Origin: Roseovarius sp. MMSF_3350
GTDB lineage: Bacteria > Pseudomonadota > Alphaproteobacteria > Rhodobacterales > Rhodobacteraceae
NCBI RefSeq assembly: GCF_030733425.1
Contig: NZ_JASHIZ010000013.1
Location: forward strand, 62,001 to 126,000
Length of the DNA stretch: 64,000 nt
Direction: 5' to 3'
Shown here: one piece after another, positions 46,361 to 54,907 of the stretch
How positions within the stretch are numbered: position 1 is the first letter of the stretch
Layout of the letters: each line of letters begins with the position of its first letter
Translations under genes and position numbers: made by a program
Notes under the pieces: model-generated
Database searches by the model: none
What the model saw: only the letters and a program-made list of their open reading frames with translations
Told to the model about the DNA's origin: nothing

Positions 46361-47140
46361 CTAATGATGCGGGTGCAGCGCGTCCTTGAGGTACACGCAG
46401 GTCAGGATGGTGAACACGTAGGCCTGGATGAACGACACCAGCACCTCCAGGCCATAGACCGCGGTGATCGCCAGGATCGACAGCGGCGTGACCACAAGGC
46501 CCACCCCAGTCGAGATCAGCACCAGCGGCGCGAAGGCGGCGAACACCTTCATCACGGCGTGTCCCGCCATCATGTTGCCGGCAAGACGGATCGAGTGGCT
46601 GACCGGACGCACGAAATAGGAAATCACCTCGATCAGCGCCAGGATCGGCCGCAGCACCAGCGGCGCCGAGCTGATCCAAAAGAGGCTCAGAAAGCTCGCG
46701 CCGTTCTTGACGAAGCCCAGCACGGTCACGCCGATGAACACCATCATCGCCATCACCGCCGTCACGCCGATATGGCTTGTCGAGGTGAACGCCCCGGGGA
46801 TGAGGCCCAGGAAGTTCGCGAAGACGATGAACATGAACAGTGTCATGATATAGGGGAAGTACGGCAGCGCCTCCTTGCCCGCCACGTCCTCGACCATCTT
46901 GCGGATAAAGCCATAGGCCAGCTCCGCGATCGACTGGATGCGGCCCGGAATGACCGACCTTGCGGACGTGCCCAGCACCATCAGCGCAAAGATCGCCAGC
47001 ACCGTCAGAGCCATCCACAGCGTGGCGTTGGTGATCGTGAACAGCCCCACCGGGCCGTCACCGGTCAGCGGCTTGATGATGAACTGATCCATCGGGTGGA
47101 AAACCAGCCCTTCGCTTTCGCCCTGCGCTTCAGTGGCCAT
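46361..47140 (-). CDS. atpB: ATP synthase F0 subunit a
   Basis: Stator channel subunit, 259 residues with five to six helices. The essential Arg lies in the helix [16 protein letters not shown], and the C-terminal [19 protein letters not shown] is typical. The N-terminal [15 protein letters not shown] is the usual alphaproteobacterial start. It overlaps the atpI end by 11 bp. Confidence 0.97.
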   Translation of the reverse strand: MATEAQGESEGLVFHPMDQFIIKPLTGDGPVGLFTITNATLWMALTVLAIFALMVLGTSARSVIPGRIQSIAELAYGFIRKMVEDVAGKEALPYFPYIMTLFMFIVFANFLGLIPGAFTSTSHIGVTAVMAMMVFIGVTVLGFVKNGASFLSLFWISSAPLVLRPILALIEVISYFVRPVSHSIRLAGNMMAGHAVMKVFAAFAPLVLISTGVGLVVTPLSILAITAVYGLEVLVSFIQAYVFTILTCVYLKDALHPHH

Positions 47141-47492
47141 CTGTCATCCTCTTGTCGTCACCCTCGCGGGCTCGCTCTGCGTCCAGCGTTTCCGCCGCAT
47201 TCTTCAGCTGGATCTCGTTGGCGCTGCGCATCATCGTCTTGATGCCCGCCGCAAGGCCCAGCAATGTAAACAGCACAAGGAAGATCGGGATCGTCCCGAA
47301 CAGGTAATCCAACCCGTACCCCATGCCAAAGCCGATCCCCAGACCGGCCACAAGTTCTATCACCATCCGCCAGGCCAGCTGTGCCTGTGAATAATGGTTC
47401 TCCATGTGGGGCTTCGGCGCATCCACGCCTTTCAGCGCGTTGATCCTGTCTTCAAGCCGCCTCAGCCGCTCTTGTCGGTCAGGATCGTCCAC
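47130..47492 (-). CDS. atpI: AtpI/AtpZ-type F0 assembly protein
   Basis: First gene of the F0 operon. 120 residues with a charged N-terminal coiled coil and two membrane helices ([21 protein letters not shown] and [17 protein letters not shown]). Family members help c-ring assembly and may carry magnesium. The tail is charged and overlaps atpB by 11 bp. Confidence 0.88.
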   Translation of the reverse strand: MDDPDRQERLRRLEDRINALKGVDAPKPHMENHYSQAQLAWRMVIELVAGLGIGFGMGYGLDYLFGTIPIFLVLFTLLGLAAGIKTMMRSANEIQLKNAAETLDAERAREGDDKRMTDGH

Positions 47493-47726
47493 CTTTTTCC
47501 CTCCGGAACCGTTGCGCTGTTGCTATGCCGCACCCGGCTCCGAGTCAAGCGCGGGGCAGCTCCCTTCAACCCATTGATAAATATAGAACTTATCAGACTG
47601 CGCCGCTCCGCCGCAGCCATCTTAGGGCGTCATGAATCGGATTTCGCATATTCAACCAAGCGGTTGAGATTGCGCGCGCCACCCGGTTTTCACTGTTCCT
47701 CAAATACTCAAATCTTGCCGCCAGTT
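47493..47726. promoter_or_regulatory. Upstream region of the F0 operon
   Basis: 234 bp between atpI and the convergent end of the editing-protein gene's operon side; both genes are on the minus strand, so this holds the F0 promoter. It includes a run of AT-richer sequence (ATAAATATAGAACTTATC near 47577-47594) and an AAATACTCAAA phrase at 47703, also seen near 50088. Confidence 0.4.
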
Positions 47727-48263
47727 CTAAAGCTCCAGCCAAGCCACCTCGGCACCCCACCCCGCCAGAAGCGCCTCTAGATCACCGGGCCGGATCGCCA
47801 CCGTCCGGTCGTTCACCAGTGGATGCGCATGGACAAGCCCTGCCTCCCGCACCGCCGCGTCCATCCACAGCTGCACGCCGGCCTCCGCCCCGTTGACCAT
47901 CGCCAGCGGGCTGACCGCGCCGGGCCGCACGCCCAGAAACTCCATCAACCGCTCCGCCGAGCCGAAGGACAGCCCCGCAACGCCCATCTGCGCGCCCAGC
48001 GCCTTCAGGTCCACCTCCCGGTCCTGCTCCAGCACCACCAGGTGGTTCCGCTTCTTGCGGTCCCTAAGGTAGAAATTCTTGATGTCGATCCGTCCGTCGC
48101 CTGCCGGAACGGTTCCACCCTGCACCGTCTTGGCGTCCTCGACCGTGCGCAGCGGGATATGCTCGTAATACTCGAAGTTCACGCCAGCCGCGCGCATCCG
48201 CGCCAGCAGATCATCGGACCTCACGGGCAACCCGTCCTGAAAGGCGGAAGAGGCATCGACCAT
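47727..48263 (-). CDS. Prolyl-tRNA editing protein (ProX/YbaK family)
   Basis: 178 residues. Freestanding editing domain that removes misattached alanine or cysteine from tRNA-Pro. VNFEYYEHIPLRTVEDAK and the KNFYLRDRKKRNHLVVLE block mark the PrdX/ProXp-ala branch, with the helix LMEFLGVRPGAVSPLAMVN near the C-terminus. AAGGAG lies 9 bases before ATG 48263; a TTG two codons upstream is too close to it. Divergent from ffh. Confidence 0.9.
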   Translation of the reverse strand: MVDASSAFQDGLPVRSDDLLARMRAAGVNFEYYEHIPLRTVEDAKTVQGGTVPAGDGRIDIKNFYLRDRKKRNHLVVLEQDREVDLKALGAQMGVAGLSFGSAERLMEFLGVRPGAVSPLAMVNGAEAGVQLWMDAAVREAGLVHAHPLVNDRTVAIRPGDLEALLAGWGAEVAWLEL

Positions 48264-48558
48264 GTCCAAAGGCTCCTTGACCGGAAAGGCGGCTGTTCCG
48301 CCGGGTCATCCTTCTCGAAGAACGGCTTCAGCCTGTCAACCGCCTCCGCCGTCTTGTAAGACGCCACCGTATTGACTCGGCTCTCGCAAAGGCCTATCAG
48401 CCGGCACAACATCACGGAAGACAGCGCTCTTCCGGTCCCATGGGCGCAGCCCGGGATCGCCCCCCACCAGCGAGTTTCGCCCGTGGGGGCGTTTATCGTT
48501 TGAACCGTCATCCCTATGTTGGGACGACATGACAGAAACCGGCGAAGGAGGCCGAGGC
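48264..48558. promoter_or_regulatory. Divergent promoter region of the editing protein and ffh
   Basis: 295 bp. Short frames occur on both strands but none is convincing. No strong -35/-10 pair was found. ATGACAG and AGGAGG lie close to the ffh start. Confidence 0.4.
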
Positions 48559-50064
48559 ATGTTTGAAAATCTTTCCGAACGTCTCTCCGGCGTCTTCGAC
48601 CGGCTGACCAAACAGGGCGCCCTCTCCGAAGAGGACGTCAAGACCGCCCTGCGCGAGGTCCGCGTCGCCCTGCTAGAGGCCGACGTCTCGCTGCCCGTCG
48701 CGCGCGACTTCGTCAAACGCGTGCAGGACCAGGCCACCGGCCAGGCCGTCACCCGCTCGGTCACCCCCGGCCAGCAGGTCGTCAAGATCGTGCACGACGC
48801 GCTGGTGGATACACTGACCGGCTCCGAAGACCCCGGCGCGCTGAAAATCGACAACCCGCCCGCGCCGATCCTCATGGTCGGCCTTCAGGGCTCGGGTAAA
48901 ACGACAACCACCGCCAAGCTCGCCAAGCGCCTCAAGGACCGCGAGGGCAAGCGCGTGCTCATGGCCTCGCTCGACGTCAACCGCCCCGCGGCAATGGAAC
49001 AGCTCGAAATCCTCGGCCGCCAGATCGGCGTCGACACCCTGCCCATCGTCAAGGGCGAGGATCCCGTCACCATCGCCAAACGCGCCAAGACGCAGGCGGG
49101 CCTTGGCGGCTACGACGTCTACATGCTCGACACCGCTGGTCGCCTGCATATCGACCAGGAACTCATCGCCCAGGCCGCAGCGGTCCGCGACGTCGCCAAC
49201 CCGCGCGAAACACTTCTGGTGGTCGATGGCCTGACGGGTCAGGACGCCGTCAACGTCGCCACTGAGTTTGACGACAAGATCGGCGTCTCCGGCGTCGTCC
49301 TCACCCGGATGGACGGCGACGGCCGCGGCGGTGCGGCCCTGTCGATGCGCGCCGTCACCGGCAAGCCCATCCGCTTCGTCGGCTTGGGCGAAAAGATGGA
49401 CGCCATCGAGACCTTCGAGCCCGAGCGCATCGCCGGCCGCATCCTCGGCATGGGCGACATCGTCTCCCTCGTCGAGAAGGCGCAGCAAACCATCGAGGCC
49501 GAACAGGCCGAAAAGATGATGCGCCGCTTCCAGAAGGGTCAGTTCAACATGAACGACCTCAAGATGCAGCTCGAGCAGATGCAGAAGATGGGCGGCATGG
49601 AAGGCGTGATGGGCATGATGCCCGGCATGGGCAAGATGGCCAAGCAGATGGAAGGTGCCGGCATCGACGACAAGGTCATCACCCACCAGATCGCGCTGGT
49701 CAACTCCATGACCAAGAAGGAACGCGCCAACCCCAAGCTGCTGCAAGCCTCCCGCAAGAAACGCATCGCGCAGGGCGCCGGGCTGGAAGTCTCCGAGCTC
49801 AACAAGCTTCTGAAGATGCAGCGCCAGATGGGCGACATGATGAAGAAGATGGGCAAGGGCGGCATGCTGAAACAGGCCATGAAGGGCATGTTCGGCGGCA
49901 AGGGCCAGCCCTCGCCCGAGGACATGGCCCAGAGCATGGACCCGAAGGCGCTCGAAAAAGCCGCCAGGCAGATGGGCAAGGGCATGCCCGGCGGCGGCTT
50001 TCCCGGCATAGGCGGCGGCGGCGGGTTGCCCCCCGGCCTCTCCGGCTTCGGGAAAAAGAAATAA
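48559..50064 (+). CDS. ffh: Signal recognition particle GTPase Ffh
   Basis: Delivers nascent membrane proteins to the FtsY receptor with SRP RNA. 501 residues: an N-domain (FENLSERLSGVFDRL), a G-domain with the P-loop GLQGSGKTTTTAK (109-121), LDTAGR and TRMDGDGRGGA, and a Met-rich M-domain from about 320, ending in a glycine-rich tail. AGGAGG lies just upstream of ATG 48559, which outweighs the earlier in-frame ATG 48529. The SRP RNA gene is not in this window. First of a long plus-strand series ending with trmD. Confidence 0.97.
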   Translation: MFENLSERLSGVFDRLTKQGALSEEDVKTALREVRVALLEADVSLPVARDFVKRVQDQATGQAVTRSVTPGQQVVKIVHDALVDTLTGSEDPGALKIDNPPAPILMVGLQGSGKTTTTAKLAKRLKDREGKRVLMASLDVNRPAAMEQLEILGRQIGVDTLPIVKGEDPVTIAKRAKTQAGLGGYDVYMLDTAGRLHIDQELIAQAAAVRDVANPRETLLVVDGLTGQDAVNVATEFDDKIGVSGVVLTRMDGDGRGGAALSMRAVTGKPIRFVGLGEKMDAIETFEPERIAGRILGMGDIVSLVEKAQQTIEAEQAEKMMRRFQKGQFNMNDLKMQLEQMQKMGGMEGVMGMMPGMGKMAKQMEGAGIDDKVITHQIALVNSMTKKERANPKLLQASRKKRIAQGAGLEVSELNKLLKMQRQMGDMMKKMGKGGMLKQAMKGMFGGKGQPSPEDMAQSMDPKALEKAARQMGKGMPGGGFPGIGGGGGLPPGLSGFGKKK

Positions 50065-50196
50065 TCCCATGGCTTTTTCTTGCCCCAAATACTCAATCCG
50101 GCCCCTGCCGCACACGCCCCGGCCCGCCCCGGCGCGTCGCGGTGAAGTTGCGTGTAAAAGAGCCGCGCGGCAGCGCGTTCTTTTGGCAGGTGCCGC

Positions 50197-50766
50197 ATGA
50201 CCCTCCGCCTCGACATCCCCCGGATCGAGACCGACCGTCTCGTCCTGCGCGGGCCGGAAGCCGGCGATTTCGAACCGCTGGCCGGCTTCCTGCTGGACCG
50301 CGAACGGTCGTGGGGCTTCGGCACGGAAAAAAACATGTCCCGCGCCTGGCGCTGGTTCGCCATGTCCATCGGCCACTGGGCGCTGCACGGCTTCGGCTAT
50401 TTCACCATGGAGTGGAAAGAGACCGGCCAGCCCTGCGGCATCACCGGAATCTGGGCGCCCGAAGGCTGGCCCGAGCCGGAACTCGGCTGGGTCGTCTATG
50501 ACGGCTTCGAGGGCCGCGGCATCGCCTATGAGGGCGCCGAACGCGCTCGCCGCTGGGCCTATCAGGATCTCGGCCTGACCACGCTGACGTCCAACATCGT
50601 GCCCGGCAACACCCGGTCGATCGCCCTGGCCGAACGCCTCGGCGCGTATTACGAAAAGACCTACGACAACGTCGAGATGGGCGAGGATTACCTCTACCGT
50701 CACCCCGGTCCGTCCGAGCTGGGCCTCGATTGCGACGCCGACGGCTCCCCCGAGGCCTACGCATGA
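50197..50766 (+). CDS. GNAT acetyltransferase 1 of 4
   Basis: 189 residues of the RimJ/RimL-like GNAT family. The start IPRIETDRLVLRGPEAGDFE is the usual one; the acetyl-CoA loop is GWVVYDGFEGRGIAYEGAER, and the C-terminal IALAERLGAYYE is the family's last motif. It shares the phrase GHWALHGFGYFTM with its three neighbours. The stop overlaps the next ATG by 4 bp. The substrate is unknown. Confidence 0.88.
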   Translation: MTLRLDIPRIETDRLVLRGPEAGDFEPLAGFLLDRERSWGFGTEKNMSRAWRWFAMSIGHWALHGFGYFTMEWKETGQPCGITGIWAPEGWPEPELGWVVYDGFEGRGIAYEGAERARRWAYQDLGLTTLTSNIVPGNTRSIALAERLGAYYEKTYDNVEMGEDYLYRHPGPSELGLDCDADGSPEAYA

Positions 50767-51290
50767 AGATCACCGTCGACATTCCGGTGCTCGAAACCGA
50801 GGACCTGATCCTGCGCGGCTATGACGAGGCCGATTTCGAGGCCTTCGCCGCCTTCGGCACGTCCGACCGCGCGGCCTTTGTCGGCGGCCCGCACAGCCGC
50901 TGGGACAGCTGGCGCGCCTTCATGGCCGGTATCGGCCACTGGGCCCTGCGCGGCTACGGCATGTGGATCGTCGAACACCGCGAATCCCAAACCGTCGCCG
51001 GCCGCGTCGGCATGATCCTGAACGACGGCTGGGACGAGCCCGAACTGGGCTGGCACATCTACGACGGGTTCGAGGGCAAGGGATACGCCTACCAGGCCGC
51101 ACTGGTGGCCCGCGAGCACGCCGCCCGGCATTTCGGCCTCGACCGCGTGATCTCCTATATCGACGCCACGAACACCCGCTCGCTCCGCCTGGCCGAACGC
51201 CTTGGCGCCCGGTTCGAACGCGACGGCACCGTCGTCGGCACCCCCTGCCAGGTCTGGCGCCACCCCAGGATCGGGGAGGCCGCGGCATGA
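50763..51290 (+). CDS. GNAT acetyltransferase 2 of 4
   Basis: 175 residues. IPVLETEDLILRGYDEADFE begins the domain, GIGHWALRGYGMWIVEHRE is the paralogue-specific phrase, and GWHIYDGFEGKGYAYQAAL is the CoA loop. It ends LRLAERLGARFERDG. It is coupled to its neighbours by 4-bp overlaps on both sides. Closely related to copy 1, so recent duplication is likely. Confidence 0.88.
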   Translation: MKITVDIPVLETEDLILRGYDEADFEAFAAFGTSDRAAFVGGPHSRWDSWRAFMAGIGHWALRGYGMWIVEHRESQTVAGRVGMILNDGWDEPELGWHIYDGFEGKGYAYQAALVAREHAARHFGLDRVISYIDATNTRSLRLAERLGARFERDGTVVGTPCQVWRHPRIGEAAA

Positions 51291-51877
51291 CCCGTTCCAT
51301 TTCCCAACCGTGCGAAAAGGCGCCCACCCCGGAAGCGATGGCACAAGCCGCCGCGATCGGCGCCGCCCTTCCCGTGCTGACCACCGAACGACTGACCCTA
51401 CGCGCCCCCAACTTGTCGGATTTCGAGGCCTACGCCACCATCGTCTGCGGACCGCGCGGCGTGGGTCTTGGTGGCCCCATGCCTCGTGACGACGCGTGGT
51501 ACGACTTTGCCTCGATGGTGGGCAACTGGCTCTTGCGGGGACACGGCCTGTGGTCGGTCGAGGAAACCGCCTCGCGCACGCATCTGGGTTTCGTCGTGAT
51601 CGGGTTCGAGCCGGGCGACCCGCATCACGAACTGGGCTACATGTTCAACGACACCGCCGAAGGCAAGGGCTTCGCCGCCGAGGCCGCCCGCGCGGCACGC
51701 GATTACGCGCAGTCGACGCTGAACGTCCCCGTGCTCGACAGCTACATCTCTGCCGGGAACCACCGGTCCATCGCCCTGGCGAAACGTCTTGGCGCACAGT
51801 ATGTCGGCGATATCTCCGATCCGGAAGATGACGCGCCGTCTTGCATCTACCGCTATCCGAATCCGGCGGAGGCCTGA
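51287..51877 (+). CDS. GNAT acetyltransferase 3 of 4
   Basis: 196 residues. It has a 27-residue N-terminal extension (after ATG 51287) before the LPVLTTERLTLRAPNLSDFE start. The paralogue phrase reads VGNWLLRGHGLWSVEETASR, and the CoA loop ELGYMFNDTAEGKGFAAEAA. It is the most divergent of the four. It overlaps copy 2 by 4 bp. Confidence 0.86.
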   Translation: MTRSISQPCEKAPTPEAMAQAAAIGAALPVLTTERLTLRAPNLSDFEAYATIVCGPRGVGLGGPMPRDDAWYDFASMVGNWLLRGHGLWSVEETASRTHLGFVVIGFEPGDPHHELGYMFNDTAEGKGFAAEAARAARDYAQSTLNVPVLDSYISAGNHRSIALAKRLGAQYVGDISDPEDDAPSCIYRYPNPAEA

Positions 51878-51878
51878 C

Positions 51879-52484
51879 ATGGGACACCGCGACATCCCCG
51901 TGCTGGAAACCCGGCGCCTCGTCCTGCGCGGCCCCGAGGCGACGGACTACCCGGATTTCAAGGCCACCTTCGCCTCGTACCGCTCGCGCTTCATGGGCGG
52001 CCCGCTCAATCCCTACGAGGCGTGGATGCTCTACGCCGCCGAGATCGGCCACTGGGAAATCCGCGGTTACGGCATGTGGATGATCCACCTGCGCGACACC
52101 GGCGAGACGGTTGGCATGGCCGGCGGCTGGTTCCCCGCCAAGTGGCCGGAACGCGAAATTGCCTGGATCATCTGGCCCGACAAGGCCGGAAAGGGCTTTG
52201 CGCTCGAGGCCACGCACAAGGTCCGCGACCACCTCTTTTCCGCCGCCAACTGGGACGGTGCGGTCAGCTATATCGACCCCAAGAACCTCGATTCCATCCG
52301 CCTCGCCGAACGGCTGGGCTGCACCAAGGATCACGAGGCGCCCAGCATCGACGGCTCCGACGCGGTCTACCGCCACCCGTCGCCCGCCACACTGAAATCC
52401 GGCCAGATCCGCGACGGGATCGAGCTGGAAATCGGCCACTACAGCGACCCGCTCTTCAAACCGAAGGGGATGCCCATTGACTGA
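51879..52484 (+). CDS. GNAT acetyltransferase 4 of 4
   Basis: 201 residues starting one base after the stop of copy 3. IPVLETRRLVLRGPEATDYP, EIGHWEIRGYGMWMIHLRDT and IAWIIWPDKAGKGFALEATH follow the same plan. An additional C-terminal segment of about 35 residues is absent from the others. Its stop lies inside the chorismate mutase start region (8-bp overlap). Confidence 0.87.
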   Translation: MGHRDIPVLETRRLVLRGPEATDYPDFKATFASYRSRFMGGPLNPYEAWMLYAAEIGHWEIRGYGMWMIHLRDTGETVGMAGGWFPAKWPEREIAWIIWPDKAGKGFALEATHKVRDHLFSAANWDGAVSYIDPKNLDSIRLAERLGCTKDHEAPSIDGSDAVYRHPSPATLKSGQIRDGIELEIGHYSDPLFKPKGMPID

Positions 52485-52776
52485 CGCAACCACCTCCCGC
52501 GCCGCGGCCCTTCTGAAAGGCCACCGCGAAAGCATCGACCGGCTCGATGCCATCCTCGTCTACACCCTGGGCGAGCGGTTCAAGCACACCCAGGCCGTGG
52601 GTGCGCTCAAGGCCGAACACGACCTTCCCCCGTCCGATCCCGCCCGCGAGGCGCAACAGATCGCACGGCTCGAAGACCTGGCGCACCGCGCCGACCTCGA
52701 CCCGGAATTCGCCAAGAAATTCCTCAACTTCATCATCGCTGAAGTCATTCAGCACCACAAGCAACACCAGACCTGA
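52477..52776 (+). CDS. Small chorismate mutase (AroQ type)
   Basis: 99 residues, all-helical, turning chorismate to prephenate. The helix HRESIDRLDAILVYTLGERF and the later FLNFIIAEVIQHHKQHQ fit AroQ; the FKHTQAVGALKAEHDLPP segment holds the active-site lysine. It starts at TTG 52477, with AAGGGGA 8 bases before and no ATG available. It follows the GNAT genes with an 8-bp overlap and leads into the ribosomal cluster. Confidence 0.85.
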   Translation: MTDATTSRAAALLKGHRESIDRLDAILVYTLGERFKHTQAVGALKAEHDLPPSDPAREAQQIARLEDLAHRADLDPEFAKKFLNFIIAEVIQHHKQHQT

Positions 52777-52834
52777 CGCGGAACCCTCCCGCCAGACCAA
52801 CCGCGGCGGACACAACCCGCCAAACCAACCGTAG

Positions 52835-52853
52835 GGTGGGGTTTCACCCCACC
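52835..52853. repeat. Hairpin upstream of rpsP (repeat-like)
   Basis: GGTGGGG-TTTCA-CCCCACC. A TAGGGTGGG...CCCAC plan is shared with the hairpin at 46338-46353. It may attenuate transcription into rpsP, but the absence of a T-run argues against a terminator. Confidence 0.5.
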
Positions 52854-52881
52854 ACACCAACGCCATAAAAGGAGAACACCA

Positions 52882-53313
52882 ATGGCCATGAAAATCCGCC
52901 TTGCCCGTGGTGGCAGCAAGAAACGCCCCCACTACTCGATCGTCGCCGCCGACAGCCGCATGCCGCGCGACGGCCGCTTCATCGAGAAGCTGGGCACCTA
53001 CAACCCGCTCCTGCCCAAGGACAGCGAAGACCGCGTCAAGATGAACATGGAGCGCGTGCAGCACTGGCTCGACCAGGGCGCCCAGCCCTCCGACCGCATC
53101 TCGCGCTTCCTTGAGGCCGCCGGCGTTCTGGAGAAGAAAGAGCGCGCCAACATGAAGAAGGCCGAGCCGGGCCAGAAAGCCAAGGATCGCGCCGAGGAGA
53201 AAGCCGCCAAGGCCGCCGAAGCGGCCGAAGCCGCCAACGCCCCCGCCGAGGAAACCCCGGCCGAAGAGGCGCCCGCCGAAGAGGCCGCCGCGGAAGAAAC
53301 CAGCGAAAGCTGA
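52882..53313 (+). CDS. rpsP: 30S ribosomal protein S16 with long Ala/Glu-rich tail
   Basis: 143 residues against about 80-90 in most bacteria. The core ([20 protein letters not shown]... [15 protein letters not shown]) is normal. After residue 90 comes a Lys-rich helix and then a low-complexity tail of PAEE-type repeats. Such tails occur in alphaproteobacterial S16, and their role is unclear. AGGAG precedes the ATG. It is the first gene of the rpsP-rimM-trmD series. Confidence 0.97.
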   Translation: MAMKIRLARGGSKKRPHYSIVAADSRMPRDGRFIEKLGTYNPLLPKDSEDRVKMNMERVQHWLDQGAQPSDRISRFLEAAGVLEKKERANMKKAEPGQKAKDRAEEKAAKAAEAAEAANAPAEETPAEEAPAEEAAAEETSES

Positions 53314-53405
53314 TCCGTATCCGCCGCTTTCGGCACCATGATCTTCGTGCCGCCCCTCGCTTTGCCGGGGCGGCACGCACCATGTTCGCTTTCGGGACAG
53401 TCCCC

Positions 53406-53555
53406 ATGTTCGGCCTCATTCGCCTTGTCGTTCTCAGTTCGATGACCTTCGTCGCGGGCGTGTTCTACGAACGACACAACGTGTCCGAGACCTGCAAGGC
53501 CCAGGGCGGGCTTTTCAGCAAGGGTCTCTGCACGATCGCAGAGGCGCGCCAATGA
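53406..53555 (+). CDS. Small single-helix membrane protein between rpsP and rimM
   Basis: 49 residues, too short to be listed by many gene finders. The N-terminal helix [20 protein letters not shown] is membrane-like, followed by ERHNVSETC and a GLFSKGLC segment with a second Cys, perhaps a periplasmic disulfide. Its stop overlaps the rimM ATG by 3 bases inside ATGA, and this coupling argues for a real gene. A start at 53382 would add 8 residues. Function unknown; I recall short proteins of this shape in related genomes. Confidence 0.65.
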   Translation: MFGLIRLVVLSSMTFVAGVFYERHNVSETCKAQGGLFSKGLCTIAEARQ

Positions 53556-54058
53556 CCGACCGTATCTGCGTAGGCGCCGTCGCCGGCGCGTTCGGCGTCC
53601 GGGGCGAGTTGCGCCTCAAGTCCTTCACCGCCACGCCCGAGGATATCGCCACCTATGGCCCCGTCACCTCCGAGGATGGCAGCCAGAGCTTTTCCATCAC
53701 CCTCACCGGCCAGGCCACCAAGGGCGCCCTGATCGCACGTCTCTCCGGCGTCGCCACCAAGGAACAGGCCGACGCCCTGCGCGGCCTGCGCCTGTTCGTC
53801 GAGCGCGACCGCCTGCCCGCCCTGCCCGACGACGAATACTACCACGCCGACCTCATCGGGCTGGAGGTATTCGACACCGGCGGCACCCTGCTGGGCCGGG
53901 TCAAATCGGTCCAGAACCACGGCGCGTCCGACATCCTCGAAATCCACGGACCGGGGCTGAAGGCCACCGTCCTGCTGCCCTTCACGGTCGAGGCCGTGCC
54001 CACCGTCGACCTCGCCTCGGGACGCATCATCGCCGACCCGCCAGAGGGGCTCTTCTGA
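53552..54058 (+). CDS. rimM: 16S rRNA processing protein RimM
   Basis: 168 residues. It helps mature the 30S subunit head. [22 protein letters not shown] opens the N-terminal barrel, and the PRC-barrel half has [19 protein letters not shown] and [15 protein letters not shown]. It starts at ATG 53552, overlapping the small ORF. The next gene follows 2 bp after its stop. Confidence 0.96.
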   Translation: MTDRICVGAVAGAFGVRGELRLKSFTATPEDIATYGPVTSEDGSQSFSITLTGQATKGALIARLSGVATKEQADALRGLRLFVERDRLPALPDDEYYHADLIGLEVFDTGGTLLGRVKSVQNHGASDILEIHGPGLKATVLLPFTVEAVPTVDLASGRIIADPPEGLF

Positions 54059-54060
54059 GC

Positions 54061-54876
54061 ATGCCGCGAATCCTGCTGCATCCGGGCTTTCACAAGACCG
54101 GCACCTCTTCCCTGCAACGCGGCGCTGCCGAACTTCAGCAGGCCCTGCGCCCCCACCTGCGGCTTATGTTCACCCACGATCTGCTTGACGCCACCCGCAT
54201 GGCCAAACGCTTCTCGGCCTATGGCGACCAGACCGATCTGCACCGCTTTGCCGAAGGCTTCACCGCCGCCGTCCGCACTGCCGACCCGGAGGATCTCCGC
54301 GCCCTGATGATTACCTCCGAGGATCTCTGCGGCTACATCCCCGGCAATCACGGCGTCACCACCTACGCCGCCGCGGCCCCCCTGATGAACGTCGCCACCG
54401 CCGTTCTTGCCGCCCATTTCGGCCCCGACGCGTCGCTCGGCGTGCTGTTCACAACCCGCAGCCCCCGCGACTGGCAGCGCAGCGTCTGGTGGCAGAACCT
54501 GCGCGCCCTGCGCCTGACCGAGGATTTCGAGACCTACCGCGCCCACCTGTCCAGCGCCGCCGACCTCGACACCATCGTCGACAGCGTCGACAAACGCATC
54601 CGCCACCGCGCCACCGTGCTCGACGCGCCGATCGAAGAGTGCGGCGCCGATCCGCTCGGCCCCCTCGGCATCGCCCTCGACCATCTGGACGTGCCCCGCG
54701 ACGGCCTTGCGCCCCTTCCCGCCCATAACGTCCAGCCCGACGGCGCCGCCGAGGAACTGCTGGCGCTCAACCGATCCGCCCTGTCCGACACGGACCTGGC
54801 CGAAGCCAAGCGCGCCGTGCTCAAACGCTACCGCGCCGCCGGGGCCACGCGCCAGACGCCGGCCGCGCCCGCTTGA
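54061..54876 (+). CDS. Sulfotransferase-like protein
   Basis: 271 residues beginning HPGFHKTGTSSLQRGAAELQ. The KTGTSSLQ loop corresponds to the 5'-phosphosulfate-binding (PAPS) motif of sulfotransferases. TTRSPRDWQRSVWW fits the 3'-phosphate-binding region (arginine-serine). The substrate is unknown, perhaps an extracellular polysaccharide or a lipid. It starts 2 bp after rimM and is followed by trmD, an unusual guest in this ribosomal cluster. No frame or composition oddity is seen, so it has been there long enough to match its neighbours. Confidence 0.65.
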   Translation: MPRILLHPGFHKTGTSSLQRGAAELQQALRPHLRLMFTHDLLDATRMAKRFSAYGDQTDLHRFAEGFTAAVRTADPEDLRALMITSEDLCGYIPGNHGVTTYAAAAPLMNVATAVLAAHFGPDASLGVLFTTRSPRDWQRSVWWQNLRALRLTEDFETYRAHLSSAADLDTIVDSVDKRIRHRATVLDAPIEECGADPLGPLGIALDHLDVPRDGLAPLPAHNVQPDGAAEELLALNRSALSDTDLAEAKRAVLKRYRAAGATRQTPAAPA

Positions 54877-54907
54877 CGCCGCCCGGGTTTGCACCGCACA
54901 TAGCCCC

